DNA of 57,501 bases, from the NCBI GenBank assembly GCA_002315765.1, contig DCIE01000022.1, positions 1 to 57,501 on the forward strand. Reading direction: 5' to 3'. The notes under the pieces are model-generated. The model did no database searches. It was not told the origin of the DNA and saw only the letters and a program-made list of their open reading frames with translations. Positions 33,991 to 42,362 of the stretch are shown here, piece after piece (positions within the stretch are counted from its first letter, which is position 1; the number at the start of each line of letters is the position of its first letter). The translations under genes and the position numbers were made by a program. Origin of the DNA: Ruminococcaceae bacterium UBA1734 (GTDB lineage: Bacteria > Bacillota > Clostridia > Oscillospirales > Acutalibacteraceae).

Positions 33991-34401
33991 ATGTTTAGAT
34001 ATAGTAACCGCGATAAAAGAAAAGCTTTTACGATTGTTGAGCTTGTTATTGTAATTGCAATAATAGCGATTCTCGCCGCTGTTCTTATTCCTACATTTTC
34101 TAAGGTAATAATGAAAGCCGATGAGTCTTCTTGTTTGCAATCTGCTAAAAGTAAATATAATGAGCTTTGTGCAATAGATTTTTCCGATGGCAGTTATGAT
34201 GGAGAAGATAACGGAAATTCCTTTATCAATTCTGACCATAAAGTAAATCTTTCCGGTTACGACGGCTGTTGTTATTATCCCGAAGAGAATGACCGTAGAT
34301 TTACTTATAACGACGGAAAATATACGGCTACATTGAAAATTCAGTTTTCTCAAAACGAATGGTCTGTTGCTAAATCAGGTTCATCATCTTCGTCATCGTG
34401 A
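33991..34401 (+). CDS. Type IV pilin-like (prepilin) protein 2
   Basis: A 136-residue prepilin whose first 35 residues nearly repeat those of the preceding gene (FTIVELVIVIAIIAILAAVLIPTF), followed by a different head domain with a Cys pair (GYDGCCYY) and a Ser-rich tail. The -1 residue at the processing site is Ala instead of Gly (KA/FTIVEL), which prepilin peptidases tolerate less well. It begins 28 bases after the first pilin gene and has only a weak ribosome binding site, so it is probably made at a lower level. A duplication origin is likely; a minor pilin role is inference. Confidence 0.85.
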   Translation: MFRYSNRDKRKAFTIVELVIVIAIIAILAAVLIPTFSKVIMKADESSCLQSAKSKYNELCAIDFSDGSYDGEDNGNSFINSDHKVNLSGYDGCCYYPEENDRRFTYNDGKYTATLKIQFSQNEWSVAKSGSSSSSS

Positions 34402-34423
34402 TTGCAATAGCAATTTATAAACC

Positions 34424-34457
34424 AAACACCCAACACGGTTTTGTGTTGGGTGTTTTT
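34424..34457 (+). terminator. Terminator of the pilin genes
   Basis: A perfect 13-bp stem AAACACCCAACAC/GTGTTGGGTGTTT with a six-base loop and a T tract, 22 bases after the second pilin stop. Confidence 0.93.
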
Positions 34458-34539
34458 GTAGTTTTAGGCGGTATTTCAGGATAAAACAAAAAACTCGCAA
34501 GAAATTCGTAAAAATTGTTGATTTTTTCAATAAAACTAC

Positions 34540-34568
34540 TTGCAAAATCAGTGGATTTTGTGTAAAAT
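34540..34568 (+). promoter_or_regulatory. Promoter of the PucR-type regulator and ftsEX operon
   Basis: TTGCAA (34540-34545), 17-base spacer, TAAAAT (34563-34568), 55 bases before the start codon. Confidence 0.6.
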
Positions 34569-34622
34569 ATATTTATCTATGAGTATATTTATATAAAATT
34601 AATTATTAAGAGGTGTTTTTAA

Positions 34623-35699
34623 ATGTCAAATCGATTATTTCAAGGCGTAATTCAACAAATGAAAGAAACAGTTGATAAGCCTTTCGGTATTCTTGATGAT
34701 ACTCAAACGGTTATTGCATGTAGTGATTTAAACATGATTGGCGAACAAATGCAGGTTACTTTCCCGAATGTTCCGGAATTGTTTACCGGAAAGGGTTACA
34801 CATTTAAGCAAATAGAAAGTTCAGGCGGAGGAGACTATACTGTTTTTGTTGAGGGCGAAGAACTTATTTCGGCAAAATATGCCGGAGTATTATCGGTTGC
34901 TTTTGCTAATATAAAGTTTTACTATGACGAAAAGTACGACCGAGCAAACTTCATTAAGAATATTATTCTTGATAATATTTTGCCCGGCGATATTTACCTA
35001 AAGGCGAGAGAGCTGTATTTTAACAGTGATGTTTCAAGAACTGTTATTTTAATCAGAACTCTTGACCAAAATGATGTATCGCTTTACGATATTCTTCAAA
35101 ATCTTTTCCCGGACAAGTCTAAAGATTTCATTATTAACATAAACGAAACCGATATTGCCATTGTAAAGGAAACAACCGGAGGCGTGGATTCTAAGGATAT
35201 TGAAAACTTGGCTTCAACTATCGCCGACACAATTTCAGGTGAATTTTTCGTTCATGTTGTTATCGGTATCGGTACAACGGTTGACAATCTCCGTGATTTG
35301 GCTCGTTCCTTCAAGGATGCGCAGGTAGCATTAGAGGTAGGAAAGGTTTTTGATACCGAAAAGACCATTATTTCTTACGACAATTTGGGAATTGCCCGTC
35401 TTATCTATCAGTTGCCTACCACTCTTTGCGATACATTCTTAAAGGAAGTATTTAAGCGTGGCTCTATTGACAGTCTTGACCATGAAACATTATTTACCAT
35501 TCAGCGTTTCTTTGAAAATAACCTTAATGTTTCGGAAACATCAAGAAAGTTGTTTGTACATAGAAATACACTTGTTTACCGTCTTGAAAAGATTAAGAAG
35601 ATAACCGGTCTTGACCTTAGAGAGTTTGACCATGCTATTGTATTTAAGATTGCACTTATGGTTAATAAATACTTAAAGAGCAGTCCGGTAAAGTATTGA
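34623..35699 (+). CDS. PucR/CdaR-type transcriptional regulator
   Basis: A 358-residue protein whose C-terminal 60 residues are the PucR-type helix-turn-helix (FFENNLNVSETSRKLFVHRNTLVYRLEKIKKITGLDL). A GGDEF-like CdaR middle domain lies before it (VVIGIGTTVDNLRDLARSFKDAQVALEVG). The N-terminal 110 residues are a putative sensor with no domain I can name. CdaR-type proteins usually respond to small metabolites. It is only 25 bases upstream of ftsE, so it may share a transcript with, and possibly control, the cell-division genes; this placement is unusual. AGAGGTG precedes the ATG. Confidence 0.85.
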   Translation: MSNRLFQGVIQQMKETVDKPFGILDDTQTVIACSDLNMIGEQMQVTFPNVPELFTGKGYTFKQIESSGGGDYTVFVEGEELISAKYAGVLSVAFANIKFYYDEKYDRANFIKNIILDNILPGDIYLKARELYFNSDVSRTVILIRTLDQNDVSLYDILQNLFPDKSKDFIININETDIAIVKETTGGVDSKDIENLASTIADTISGEFFVHVVIGIGTTVDNLRDLARSFKDAQVALEVGKVFDTEKTIISYDNLGIARLIYQLPTTLCDTFLKEVFKRGSIDSLDHETLFTIQRFFENNLNVSETSRKLFVHRNTLVYRLEKIKKITGLDLREFDHAIVFKIALMVNKYLKSSPVKY

Positions 35700-35724
35700 T
35701 TTAAAAGAAGAAAGAGAGAATATA

Positions 35725-36456
35725 ATGTCCTCAAATTATTCAGATGTTGCAAGTTCGGTTTCCGAGCAAAAGCCGGTTATTGAATTTCGCGGAGTATCAA
35801 AGACATATTCCACAGGAACACATGCCTTGGAAGATGTAAATATTAGAATAAATCAAGGCGAATTTGTGTTTGTGGTAGGTTCTTCAGGTGCGGGAAAAAG
35901 TACCTTTATGAAGCTTATTATGAGGGAAGAAAAGGCGAACACCGGTACCATTAATGTAAATGGCTTTAACCTTACAAAAATGCGCCGAAAGAATGTTCCT
36001 ATGCTTAGAAGAACGATGGGAATAGTATTTCAAGATTTCCGTCTAATTCCTAAAATGTCCGTTTTTGACAATGTTGCCTTTGCAATGCATGTTGTAGGTG
36101 CATCAGGACGAAAGGTAAGAAGGGAAGTTACAAAAGCACTAAGTGCAGTAGGTCTTGGAGATAAGGCACGGTCAATGCCTAACGAGCTTTCGGGAGGCGA
36201 ACAGCAAAGAGTAGGTCTTGCAAGAGCTTTGGTTAATAATCCCGATTTAATTATTGCGGACGAGCCTACCGGAAATGTTGACCCGAATATGTCCTATGAA
36301 ATCGTATCAATGCTTACGGCAATTAATAAGAAGGGTACAACCATTTTAATGGTAACCCATGACCATAATTTGGTTCGTGATTTCAAGCATAGGGTAATTA
36401 TGCTTGACGGCGGTAGAATAGTGGCCGATAATGCGGCAGGAGGTACAGACGAATGA
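35725..36456 (+). CDS. ftsE: FtsE, ATPase subunit of the FtsEX division complex
   Basis: A 243-residue ABC ATPase with Walker A GSSGAGKST, Q-loop FQDFRLIPKMSV, signature LSGGEQQR, Walker B LIIADEPT and switch His in MVTHDHN. The RLIPKMSVFDNVAF text is typical of FtsE. With FtsX it does not transport but uses ATP to activate a periplasmic or wall hydrolase during division or elongation. Its stop overlaps the ftsX start by four bases (ATGA), which indicates translational coupling. The ribosome binding site is a modest AAAGAGAG. Confidence 0.95.
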   Translation: MSSNYSDVASSVSEQKPVIEFRGVSKTYSTGTHALEDVNIRINQGEFVFVVGSSGAGKSTFMKLIMREEKANTGTINVNGFNLTKMRRKNVPMLRRTMGIVFQDFRLIPKMSVFDNVAFAMHVVGASGRKVRREVTKALSAVGLGDKARSMPNELSGGEQQRVGLARALVNNPDLIIADEPTGNVDPNMSYEIVSMLTAINKKGTTILMVTHDHNLVRDFKHRVIMLDGGRIVADNAAGGTDE

Positions 36457-37478
36457 AATTCAGCAGTTTTAAGTACCTCACTAAAGAGGGCTTTCGAAAT
36501 ACTTGGGCAAACCGCTTAATGTCTTTGGCGTCCATCGGTGTTTTAGTTGCTTGTATGGTAGTTATCGGACTTGCGGTTTTAATATCCGAAAATGTTGATT
36601 TAGCATTGGGTAATCTTGAAAAGCAAAATGTTGTTATGGCTTATATGAAGGATTACAGTTGGGCTTTTTACAGCGATGCAAGTAAAGATGTATCTTCCGC
36701 AAAATCCTCAACAAAAGAAAAAGCCGATGCTAACGGAATAAAAAGCAGTGATTATGTTATCCACAATGAAAAGGAAGCACAAGCACTTTGTGATGAAATT
36801 GCAAAGCTTGACAATGTGGAAAGCGTTGAGTACATTTCAGGCGAACAGGGCCTTGAAAATGTAAAAAAAGATATGCTTAAAGGTCAGGAAGAGTATTTCT
36901 CCTTCCTTGATGAAAAATACGGTAACCCGCTTTCAGGTGCCGCCAAGGTAACAATGAAGGATATGACGCTTTTTGATGCTACGGTGGAGAAAATTCAAAA
37001 TGTAAACGGAATTGACACCATACAATCCCAAGGCGATTTAGCTGATAAAATTACCGCCATTAAAAACGGTGTTCAAATTGCGGGATTTTGGATAATAGCC
37101 ATTTTGATGCTTATATCTCTTGTAATTGTGTCAAATACAATCAGAATTACTATGTACAACAGAAAACTTGAAATAAGTATTATGAAGGCTGTAGGTGCAA
37201 CCGATTCCTTTGTAAGATTCCCATTTGTTGTGGAAGGAATACTGATAGGTCTTATTTCTGCAGGACTTGCCGAAGGGCTTTTGTATTTTTGTTACCGTGT
37301 TGCAACCGAAACAATTTCTCAAACCCTTGGTACAACCGAGATTATTAAATATTCCGATATGGCTTTAAGGCTATTCGAGATATTTGCGGGAATAGGCATT
37401 GTTGCCGGTGCAATAGGAAGTTTCATTATGATAGGCAAGTACCTTCGTAAAGAGGGTAGCGAATTTGCCGCAATTTAA
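36453..37478 (+). CDS. ftsX: FtsX, membrane subunit of the FtsEX complex
   Basis: A 341-residue membrane protein with the FtsX plan: a cytosolic start (KYLTKEGFRNTWANRLMSLASIGVL), a first transmembrane segment at about 25-47, a large extracellular loop (about 50-200), then three transmembrane segments (about 215-330). The ectodomain contains the YISGEQGLENVKKDM-type porter subdomain, although it is somewhat extended by a Ser/Lys-rich insertion after WAFYSDASKDV. The loop should contact the M23 hydrolase encoded 12 bases downstream. Confidence 0.94.
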   Translation: MKFSSFKYLTKEGFRNTWANRLMSLASIGVLVACMVVIGLAVLISENVDLALGNLEKQNVVMAYMKDYSWAFYSDASKDVSSAKSSTKEKADANGIKSSDYVIHNEKEAQALCDEIAKLDNVESVEYISGEQGLENVKKDMLKGQEEYFSFLDEKYGNPLSGAAKVTMKDMTLFDATVEKIQNVNGIDTIQSQGDLADKITAIKNGVQIAGFWIIAILMLISLVIVSNTIRITMYNRKLEISIMKAVGATDSFVRFPFVVEGILIGLISAGLAEGLLYFCYRVATETISQTLGTTEIIKYSDMALRLFEIFAGIGIVAGAIGSFIMIGKYLRKEGSEFAAI

Positions 37479-37490
37479 AGGAGAAAAGAT

Positions 37491-38693
37491 ATGAAAATCA
37501 GTAAACGAATAATATCGATTTTACTCTGCGTATCCTTCGTTCTTACAACGGCATTTTCTTCTTTTTCATTGACCGCTTCGGAAAAAAACCAGCTTAACGA
37601 GGATATTAAAAGACTTCAAAGTGAGTCAAAGGAAATTCAGGCTGAAATCAGTTCCCTGAAAGCCAAGAAAAACAATCAAAGTGCTGTTCTTGATGCAATT
37701 CGCAGACAGATTGCCAATACACAGGCACAAATTGAACGCTGCAACTCGGAAATTTATAAAATCAACAGTGCTATTGCGGCTAATAAAGCCGAGATAAATA
37801 AGAAAAATAAAGAAATTGAAGCGGATAAACTCGCATTCAAAAAGCGAATTCGTGCGATTTATATGTCTAATTCCGACAGTACGGTAAAGATTTTGTTGGG
37901 CGCTGAAAATTTTTCGGATTTTCTCCAGCTTTCTCAGCTTACAGCCTCGGTTTCTTCCCGTGATAAGGCTATGATAGAAGAGCTTAGAGATGCAATAAGT
38001 GTTCTTAACGAAAAGAATAAGGAAAATGATAAATTAAAGGAACAGCAGGAATCTGTTAAAGCCACTGTCGCCGCAAAACAGGCCGAACTCAGTTCTCAGG
38101 AAAGTGAAGCAAGTTCCATTTACAATAATCTTGCTTCCGAGCAAAAAGAGAATGAAAATGAAAATGCGGCTATTCAAAAGCAAATCAAGGCAATGCAAAA
38201 GAAGTTAGAGGACGATATTGCCAGAAGACAGTATGCCGCATTTATCAGTCCGAACACTCATTTGCAATGGCCAGTAAACGGATTTAGAGGAATATCGGCA
38301 GGATTTCAAAGTAACGACTCAATCCACCGCGGACATCATAACGGTATTGATATTTCCGGTGGCGGTATAGCAGGACAACCGATAAGAGCAGTTGCCGACG
38401 GATATGTTACATTGGTTCATAACGGCTGTTCTCATAACTATAAGAAATACGGAAACTGTTGCGGAAACGGTTACGGTAACTACTGTGTTGTAAACCATGG
38501 TACTATTGAGGGTGCAAACTATGTAGCATATTATGCTCATGCACAGCGTATTATTGTGGGTAACGGTGCTCATGTTACACAAGGTCAGGTTCTCGGATAT
38601 GTAGGTACAACCGGTTGGTCCACAGGATACCATTTGCATTTCGGTATGTTAAGAAACGGTTCGTGGGTAAATCCGTATCCGTTATTCCATTAA
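37491..38693 (+). CDS. FtsEX-linked murein hydrolase: coiled coil plus M23 peptidase (EnvC/PcsB-like plan)
   Basis: A 400-residue exported protein. A signal peptide (about 1-27) is followed by a long alpha-helical coiled coil (about 30-250) and a C-terminal LytM/M23 domain. The zinc ligands are intact: HHNGIDI (HxxxD) and GYHLHFG (HxH), with AHAQRI between, so it should be an active endopeptidase, unlike degenerate E. coli EnvC. The M23 domain carries a Cys-rich insertion (NGCSHNYKKYGNCCGNGYGNYC). In Gram-positives, FtsX activates such coiled-coil hydrolases (PcsB, CwlO). The adjacent ftsEX genes and the good AAAGGAG site 12 bases past ftsX support that pairing. Confidence 0.92.
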   Translation: MKISKRIISILLCVSFVLTTAFSSFSLTASEKNQLNEDIKRLQSESKEIQAEISSLKAKKNNQSAVLDAIRRQIANTQAQIERCNSEIYKINSAIAANKAEINKKNKEIEADKLAFKKRIRAIYMSNSDSTVKILLGAENFSDFLQLSQLTASVSSRDKAMIEELRDAISVLNEKNKENDKLKEQQESVKATVAAKQAELSSQESEASSIYNNLASEQKENENENAAIQKQIKAMQKKLEDDIARRQYAAFISPNTHLQWPVNGFRGISAGFQSNDSIHRGHHNGIDISGGGIAGQPIRAVADGYVTLVHNGCSHNYKKYGNCCGNGYGNYCVVNHGTIEGANYVAYYAHAQRIIVGNGAHVTQGQVLGYVGTTGWSTGYHLHFGMLRNGSWVNPYPLFH

Positions 38694-38696
38694 CTT

Positions 38697-39185
38697 ATGA
38701 AACTGATTATTTTTAGGATAATTTCGGTGGTTTTGCTTGTTATGATTATGGTTAGTATATTTTCATTTTCAATGCAAACCGCCGATGAATCTGCGGAACT
38801 TAGCGGAGGATTTTCGGTTAAGTTATTTAGTTTTTTGATTCCCGGATTTAAAGATTTATCTCCGGCGGAACAAACGGAATACATTTCCGGATTTTTCGTT
38901 TCAATAAGGAAAGTGGCACACTTTTCATTGTATTTCGCTATGGGTATTTTTTCCTTTTGTGCTTTTATCACCTATAAAAAAATAAAAGCAGTAATCAGAA
39001 TATTATCTGCCTTTATTCTTTGCGGATTATATGCAATAAGCGATGAAATACATCAATACTTTGTTCCCGGAAGGGCATGTGAGTTGCGAGATGTTTTGAT
39101 TGATTGCAGCGGTGCTTTGCTTTCAATCGGTCTTTTAACATTATTTTGTTATTTATTTAAAAAAATAAGAAAATCAGTTTTTTAA
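38697..39185 (+). CDS. VanZ family membrane protein
   Basis: A 162-residue protein with about four transmembrane segments and the VanZ-family core: SIRKVAHFSLYFAMGIF, LCGLYAISDEIHQYFVPGRACELRDVLIDCSGALLSIG. The name-giving VanZ confers low-level teicoplanin resistance, but chromosomal relatives in Clostridia mostly have no tested role. It starts three bases after the murein hydrolase stop with no clear ribosome binding site, which points to translational coupling. Confidence 0.9.
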   Translation: MKLIIFRIISVVLLVMIMVSIFSFSMQTADESAELSGGFSVKLFSFLIPGFKDLSPAEQTEYISGFFVSIRKVAHFSLYFAMGIFSFCAFITYKKIKAVIRILSAFILCGLYAISDEIHQYFVPGRACELRDVLIDCSGALLSIGLLTLFCYLFKKIRKSVF

Positions 39186-39197
39186 GGAGGACTTAAG

Positions 39198-40421
39198 GTG
39201 GAAAAACGGGAAGTTAAGAAAATTTATCTTCAGGGTATAACTTCATTTATTGTTGTTGCTGCGTCAATTTTGTTTTTCTTCTTGATTTACCGCTTTGATT
39301 TGGTTTGCAACGGCATAAAAACCGTATTAAACATTCTTTCTCCCATAATATTCGGCTTGGTGATTTCCTATTTGCTCAATCCGGTTGTTGACTTTTTTAA
39401 CAGTAAATTATCCTTGTTGTTTAAGAATAATTCCGGAAAAAGAAAGAAAAAGAGCATTAACGCCATCTCGGTATTTTTATCATTAGTGTTTTTCATTGCC
39501 GTAATTGCCGGTATTTTTATATTGATTATACCTGCGGTTGTTGACAGTATTTCAAACATTGTGGAGATTTTGCCGCCGAAAATGGACGAACTAATCGAGT
39601 GGGGCGAGAAGTTTTTAAAACAAAACAAGAATGTTGAAACTCTTTTCAGAAAAGGTTTGACAATAGGTAAAAAGTGGTTGGAAACCGATTTTGCCGGTTT
39701 TGTTGGTAAATCTGCCGAGTATTTTGCTTCCGGCGTAATGGGAGTAGTTTCCTTCTTTAAAAACTTTGTTATCGGTTTAATGATTGCGGTTTATTTACTT
39801 TATAACAAAACACGCTTCGGCAATAAATCAAGAAAACTTATGTGCGCTTTGTTTAAAGAAGGCGCCGTAAAAAAGATACTTTCGGGACTTCATAAGAGTA
39901 ATGTTGTTTTCAGCGGTTTTATTTACGGAAAGCTATTGGACTCTTTAATTATCGGTGTTTTGTGTTTTATCGGTGTTATTGTAATGAAGATACCGTATTC
40001 GGTTCTTATTTCGGTTATTATCGGTGTTACGAATATAATTCCGGTCTTCGGACCTTATATCGGTGCAATACCCTGCGCCGCAATTGTTCTTATTACAAGC
40101 CCTATTAAGGGACTGTATTTTATTATTTTTATTATCCTCTTGCAAACATTGGACGGAAACTTTATCGGACCTAAGATTTTAGGTGATAAGACCGGTCTTG
40201 AAACATTCTGGGTTATTTTCGCTATTATTTTAGGCGGCGGAATGTTTGGTGTGCTGGGAATGATTATCGGTGTGCCGTTATTTGCCGTTGTTTATTATTT
40301 TGCTTCGGTAATGGTTAATTCAGTCTTGGAAAAAAAGAATATGTCGTTAGACAGTAGGGATTATGCTGTTGATGTTTTCGGCGAAAATGCAAAAATAAAT
40401 GAGGCTGAAAAAAATGAATAA
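39198..40421 (+). CDS. AI-2E family (PerM/YtvI-like) transporter
   Basis: A 407-residue integral membrane protein with eight or so hydrophobic segments. It has the family patterns LNILSPIIFGLVISYLLNPVVDFF, FGLVIGLMIA-type helices, VTNIIPVFGPYIGAIP and ILGDKTGLETFWVIFAIILGG. Members include the quorum-signal exporter TqsA and sodium/proton antiporters, so the substrate is uncertain. The GTG start (39198) lies seven bases after a perfect AAGGAGG. It belongs to the ftsEX transcript. A charged, short C-terminal tail follows the last helix. Confidence 0.88.
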   Translation: MEKREVKKIYLQGITSFIVVAASILFFFLIYRFDLVCNGIKTVLNILSPIIFGLVISYLLNPVVDFFNSKLSLLFKNNSGKRKKKSINAISVFLSLVFFIAVIAGIFILIIPAVVDSISNIVEILPPKMDELIEWGEKFLKQNKNVETLFRKGLTIGKKWLETDFAGFVGKSAEYFASGVMGVVSFFKNFVIGLMIAVYLLYNKTRFGNKSRKLMCALFKEGAVKKILSGLHKSNVVFSGFIYGKLLDSLIIGVLCFIGVIVMKIPYSVLISVIIGVTNIIPVFGPYIGAIPCAAIVLITSPIKGLYFIIFIILLQTLDGNFIGPKILGDKTGLETFWVIFAIILGGGMFGVLGMIIGVPLFAVVYYFASVMVNSVLEKKNMSLDSRDYAVDVFGENAKINEAEKNE

Positions 40422-40908
40422 GAAATTAATCTTAGAACAAAATGAACTTTTAAAGAGTAATCTTGAAACAGCAAAAAAAGAGATTGATAGGCTAAATAAA
40501 CAAGTTACCCAAATGAATGCCAGTATTATTTCCAAAGATTTAAAAATCAGTGAGCTTGAGAAAAAACAAAGCGAAAAAATTAACAATGAGGATTTTTCTT
40601 CACCTTTAAAGCAACTTGAAAAAAAGGTTGAGGGTGTAAAGGAATCGAAAGGCTATAATTATGCTTCGGCGGCAATCGGCGAAATTGTTGTGGAGTCGGT
40701 TAGATGCAGTAATAAATTAACCGAAAACGGAGAAACAAGATATAGAGAATTGGTGAACTTGATTTTAGGTCGTTCTGAGGTTTCAAAAGCCGACATTTTG
40801 GAAATTGTTAAATCAGATATGGATATTGACGAAAAAAACCACCGAATTGATATGGTAAAACTCGATGCTAAAGAATATTTTAGAAGTGTTTTAGCACAAA
40901 GATATTAA
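40414..40908 (+). CDS. Coiled-coil protein of unknown function
   Basis: A 164-residue soluble protein. Residues 1-75 form a heptad-rich coiled coil (LILEQNELLKSNLETAKKEIDRLNKQV); residues 80-164 are mixed alpha with KGYNYASAAIGEIVVES and a basic C-terminus. I recognise no family; an adaptor or scaffold is possible. The ATG at 40414 overlaps the transporter stop by eight bases and lies nine bases after GAGG, within the transporter gene, so it is translationally coupled and ends the ftsEX operon. Confidence 0.75.
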   Translation: MNKKLILEQNELLKSNLETAKKEIDRLNKQVTQMNASIISKDLKISELEKKQSEKINNEDFSSPLKQLEKKVEGVKESKGYNYASAAIGEIVVESVRCSNKLTENGETRYRELVNLILGRSEVSKADILEIVKSDMDIDEKNHRIDMVKLDAKEYFRSVLAQRY

Positions 40909-40913
40909 AACTA

Positions 40914-40954
40914 AACGGTATATAGGTCAAATGACTTATATACCGTTATTTTTT
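40914..40954. terminator. Terminator ending the ftsEX operon
   Basis: AACGGTATATA (40914-40924) pairs with TATATACCGTT (40937-40947), the stem extending inward through GGTCA/TGACT, with seven T residues after it. It lies between convergent genes and may also serve the MATE gene. Confidence 0.88.
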
Positions 40955-42306
40955 TAGTCCTTGATTTTTTTCTTGTAAAAAGCAAACATAAAGGGAACAG
41001 AGATAATAAAAGTCAATAAATCCGCAATAGGCTGTGTAGCTTGTGCGCCTTTGCAACCCATAAAAATAGGCAAAATCAGTATTAAAGGTACAAAGAATAT
41101 TCCCTGACGGCAACTTGCCAAAAATGTTGCGGTTTTCTTAAAGCCTAAGCACTGATATAATTGATTGATATAGGTTGAAAATGCTAAGAATGGCATAACA
41201 AAACAGGAATAAACCAAGGTTTCGGTACCTATTTCCACAACCAAGGAATCTTTACTAAACCACTGCATTATATCCATTGAGTAAATTCCAATTAGTATGG
41301 TGGAAATAACACATATTCCCGTACCGAGCATTGCGGAAAAGGTGAAGGATTGCCATGTGCGCTTTTTTATACCTGCACCGAAGTTGTACCCGGCAACAGG
41401 CTGAAAACCTTGTCCTACACCTAATACTATATTCCTGATAAGAACATAAACTTTGTTTGCAATAGTAATTGCCGAAACTGCCGCATCTCCGTACTTAACT
41501 GCGGCAATGTTGAGCATTGTAGCCGAAAGACAGCCCATACCTTGCCTGAAAACCGTAGGGGAACCGGCACCGATTATTTCGGTGTAATCCTTTGTTGCCA
41601 GACTGACTTTTTTTAAACTTAATTTAACGACTGTTTTTTTGTCAACGAATAAGTATAGAAGCATAGAAAAGTTAATAAATTGACTGATTGCCGTAGCGAT
41701 TGCGGCACCGGCAGTACCCATACCAAACTTAAAAATAAAAATAGGGTCGAGAATAGTGTTGACAACACCGCTGATACCAACCGAAATCATAGTTGCCGCC
41801 ACTTGTCCGCAGGAACGAATAACACCGTTTAATACAAATGTTGAGCAGTTAAGAGGTGCCATAAGCAGGATGTAATATGCATAGGGCTTGGCATACGGCA
41901 TCATTGTATCGGAAGCACCTAAAAGTTTAAGCACCGGCTCTAAAAAAGTTATTCCTATGGCACCGATAAAAATGCCCGAAATAATAGAGGCAAAAAAGGC
42001 ACTCGAAGCATACATATCCGCTTTGTCGTTTTCCTTTTGCCCCAATAGTCGGCTGATAAGACTTCCGGCACCCATACTGAGTCCGTAACCGATGGCTTGT
42101 ATAATTGCCATAATTGAATAAACGACACCAACAGCGGCACTGGCGGATTTATTTATTCCCGAAACAAAATATGTATCGGCAGTATTGTAAATAACCGTAA
42201 CAAGCATACCAATTACCGCAGGGGTGGCGAGTTTGATTATTAATTTCGGTATAGGGGTATTAATCATAATACCGTATTGTTTTGAACTAATGCTTTCTTT
42301 TTCCAT
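40954..42306 (-). CDS. MATE family efflux transporter
   Basis: A 450-residue protein with twelve predicted membrane segments in two homologous halves. Family marks include KLATPAVIGMLVTVIYNTADTYFVSGI at the N-terminus, GYGLSMGAGSLISRLLGQ, and VLGVGQGFQPVAGYNFGA in the second half. MATE proteins export cationic compounds or toxins using sodium or proton gradients; the substrate here is open. The start is the ATG at 42304-42306. It is separated from the gene upstream by a terminator, so it is probably transcribed on its own, though I found no clear promoter. Confidence 0.92.
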   Translation of the reverse strand: MEKESISSKQYGIMINTPIPKLIIKLATPAVIGMLVTVIYNTADTYFVSGINKSASAAVGVVYSIMAIIQAIGYGLSMGAGSLISRLLGQKENDKADMYASSAFFASIISGIFIGAIGITFLEPVLKLLGASDTMMPYAKPYAYYILLMAPLNCSTFVLNGVIRSCGQVAATMISVGISGVVNTILDPIFIFKFGMGTAGAAIATAISQFINFSMLLYLFVDKKTVVKLSLKKVSLATKDYTEIIGAGSPTVFRQGMGCLSATMLNIAAVKYGDAAVSAITIANKVYVLIRNIVLGVGQGFQPVAGYNFGAGIKKRTWQSFTFSAMLGTGICVISTILIGIYSMDIMQWFSKDSLVVEIGTETLVYSCFVMPFLAFSTYINQLYQCLGFKKTATFLASCRQGIFFVPLILILPIFMGCKGAQATQPIADLLTFIISVPFMFAFYKKKIKD

Positions 42307-42330
42307 AATATATCTCTAATAATTATCATA

Positions 42331-42358
42331 AAAAATCACGGCATTTGCCGTGATTTTT
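42331..42358 (-). terminator. Terminator of the cohesin/dockerin operon
   Basis: A perfect 12-bp stem AAAAATCACGGC/GCCGTGATTTTT with an ATTT loop. On the minus strand it ends in a U tract five bases after the operon's last stop. Confidence 0.9.
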
Positions 42359-42362
42359 AAAA

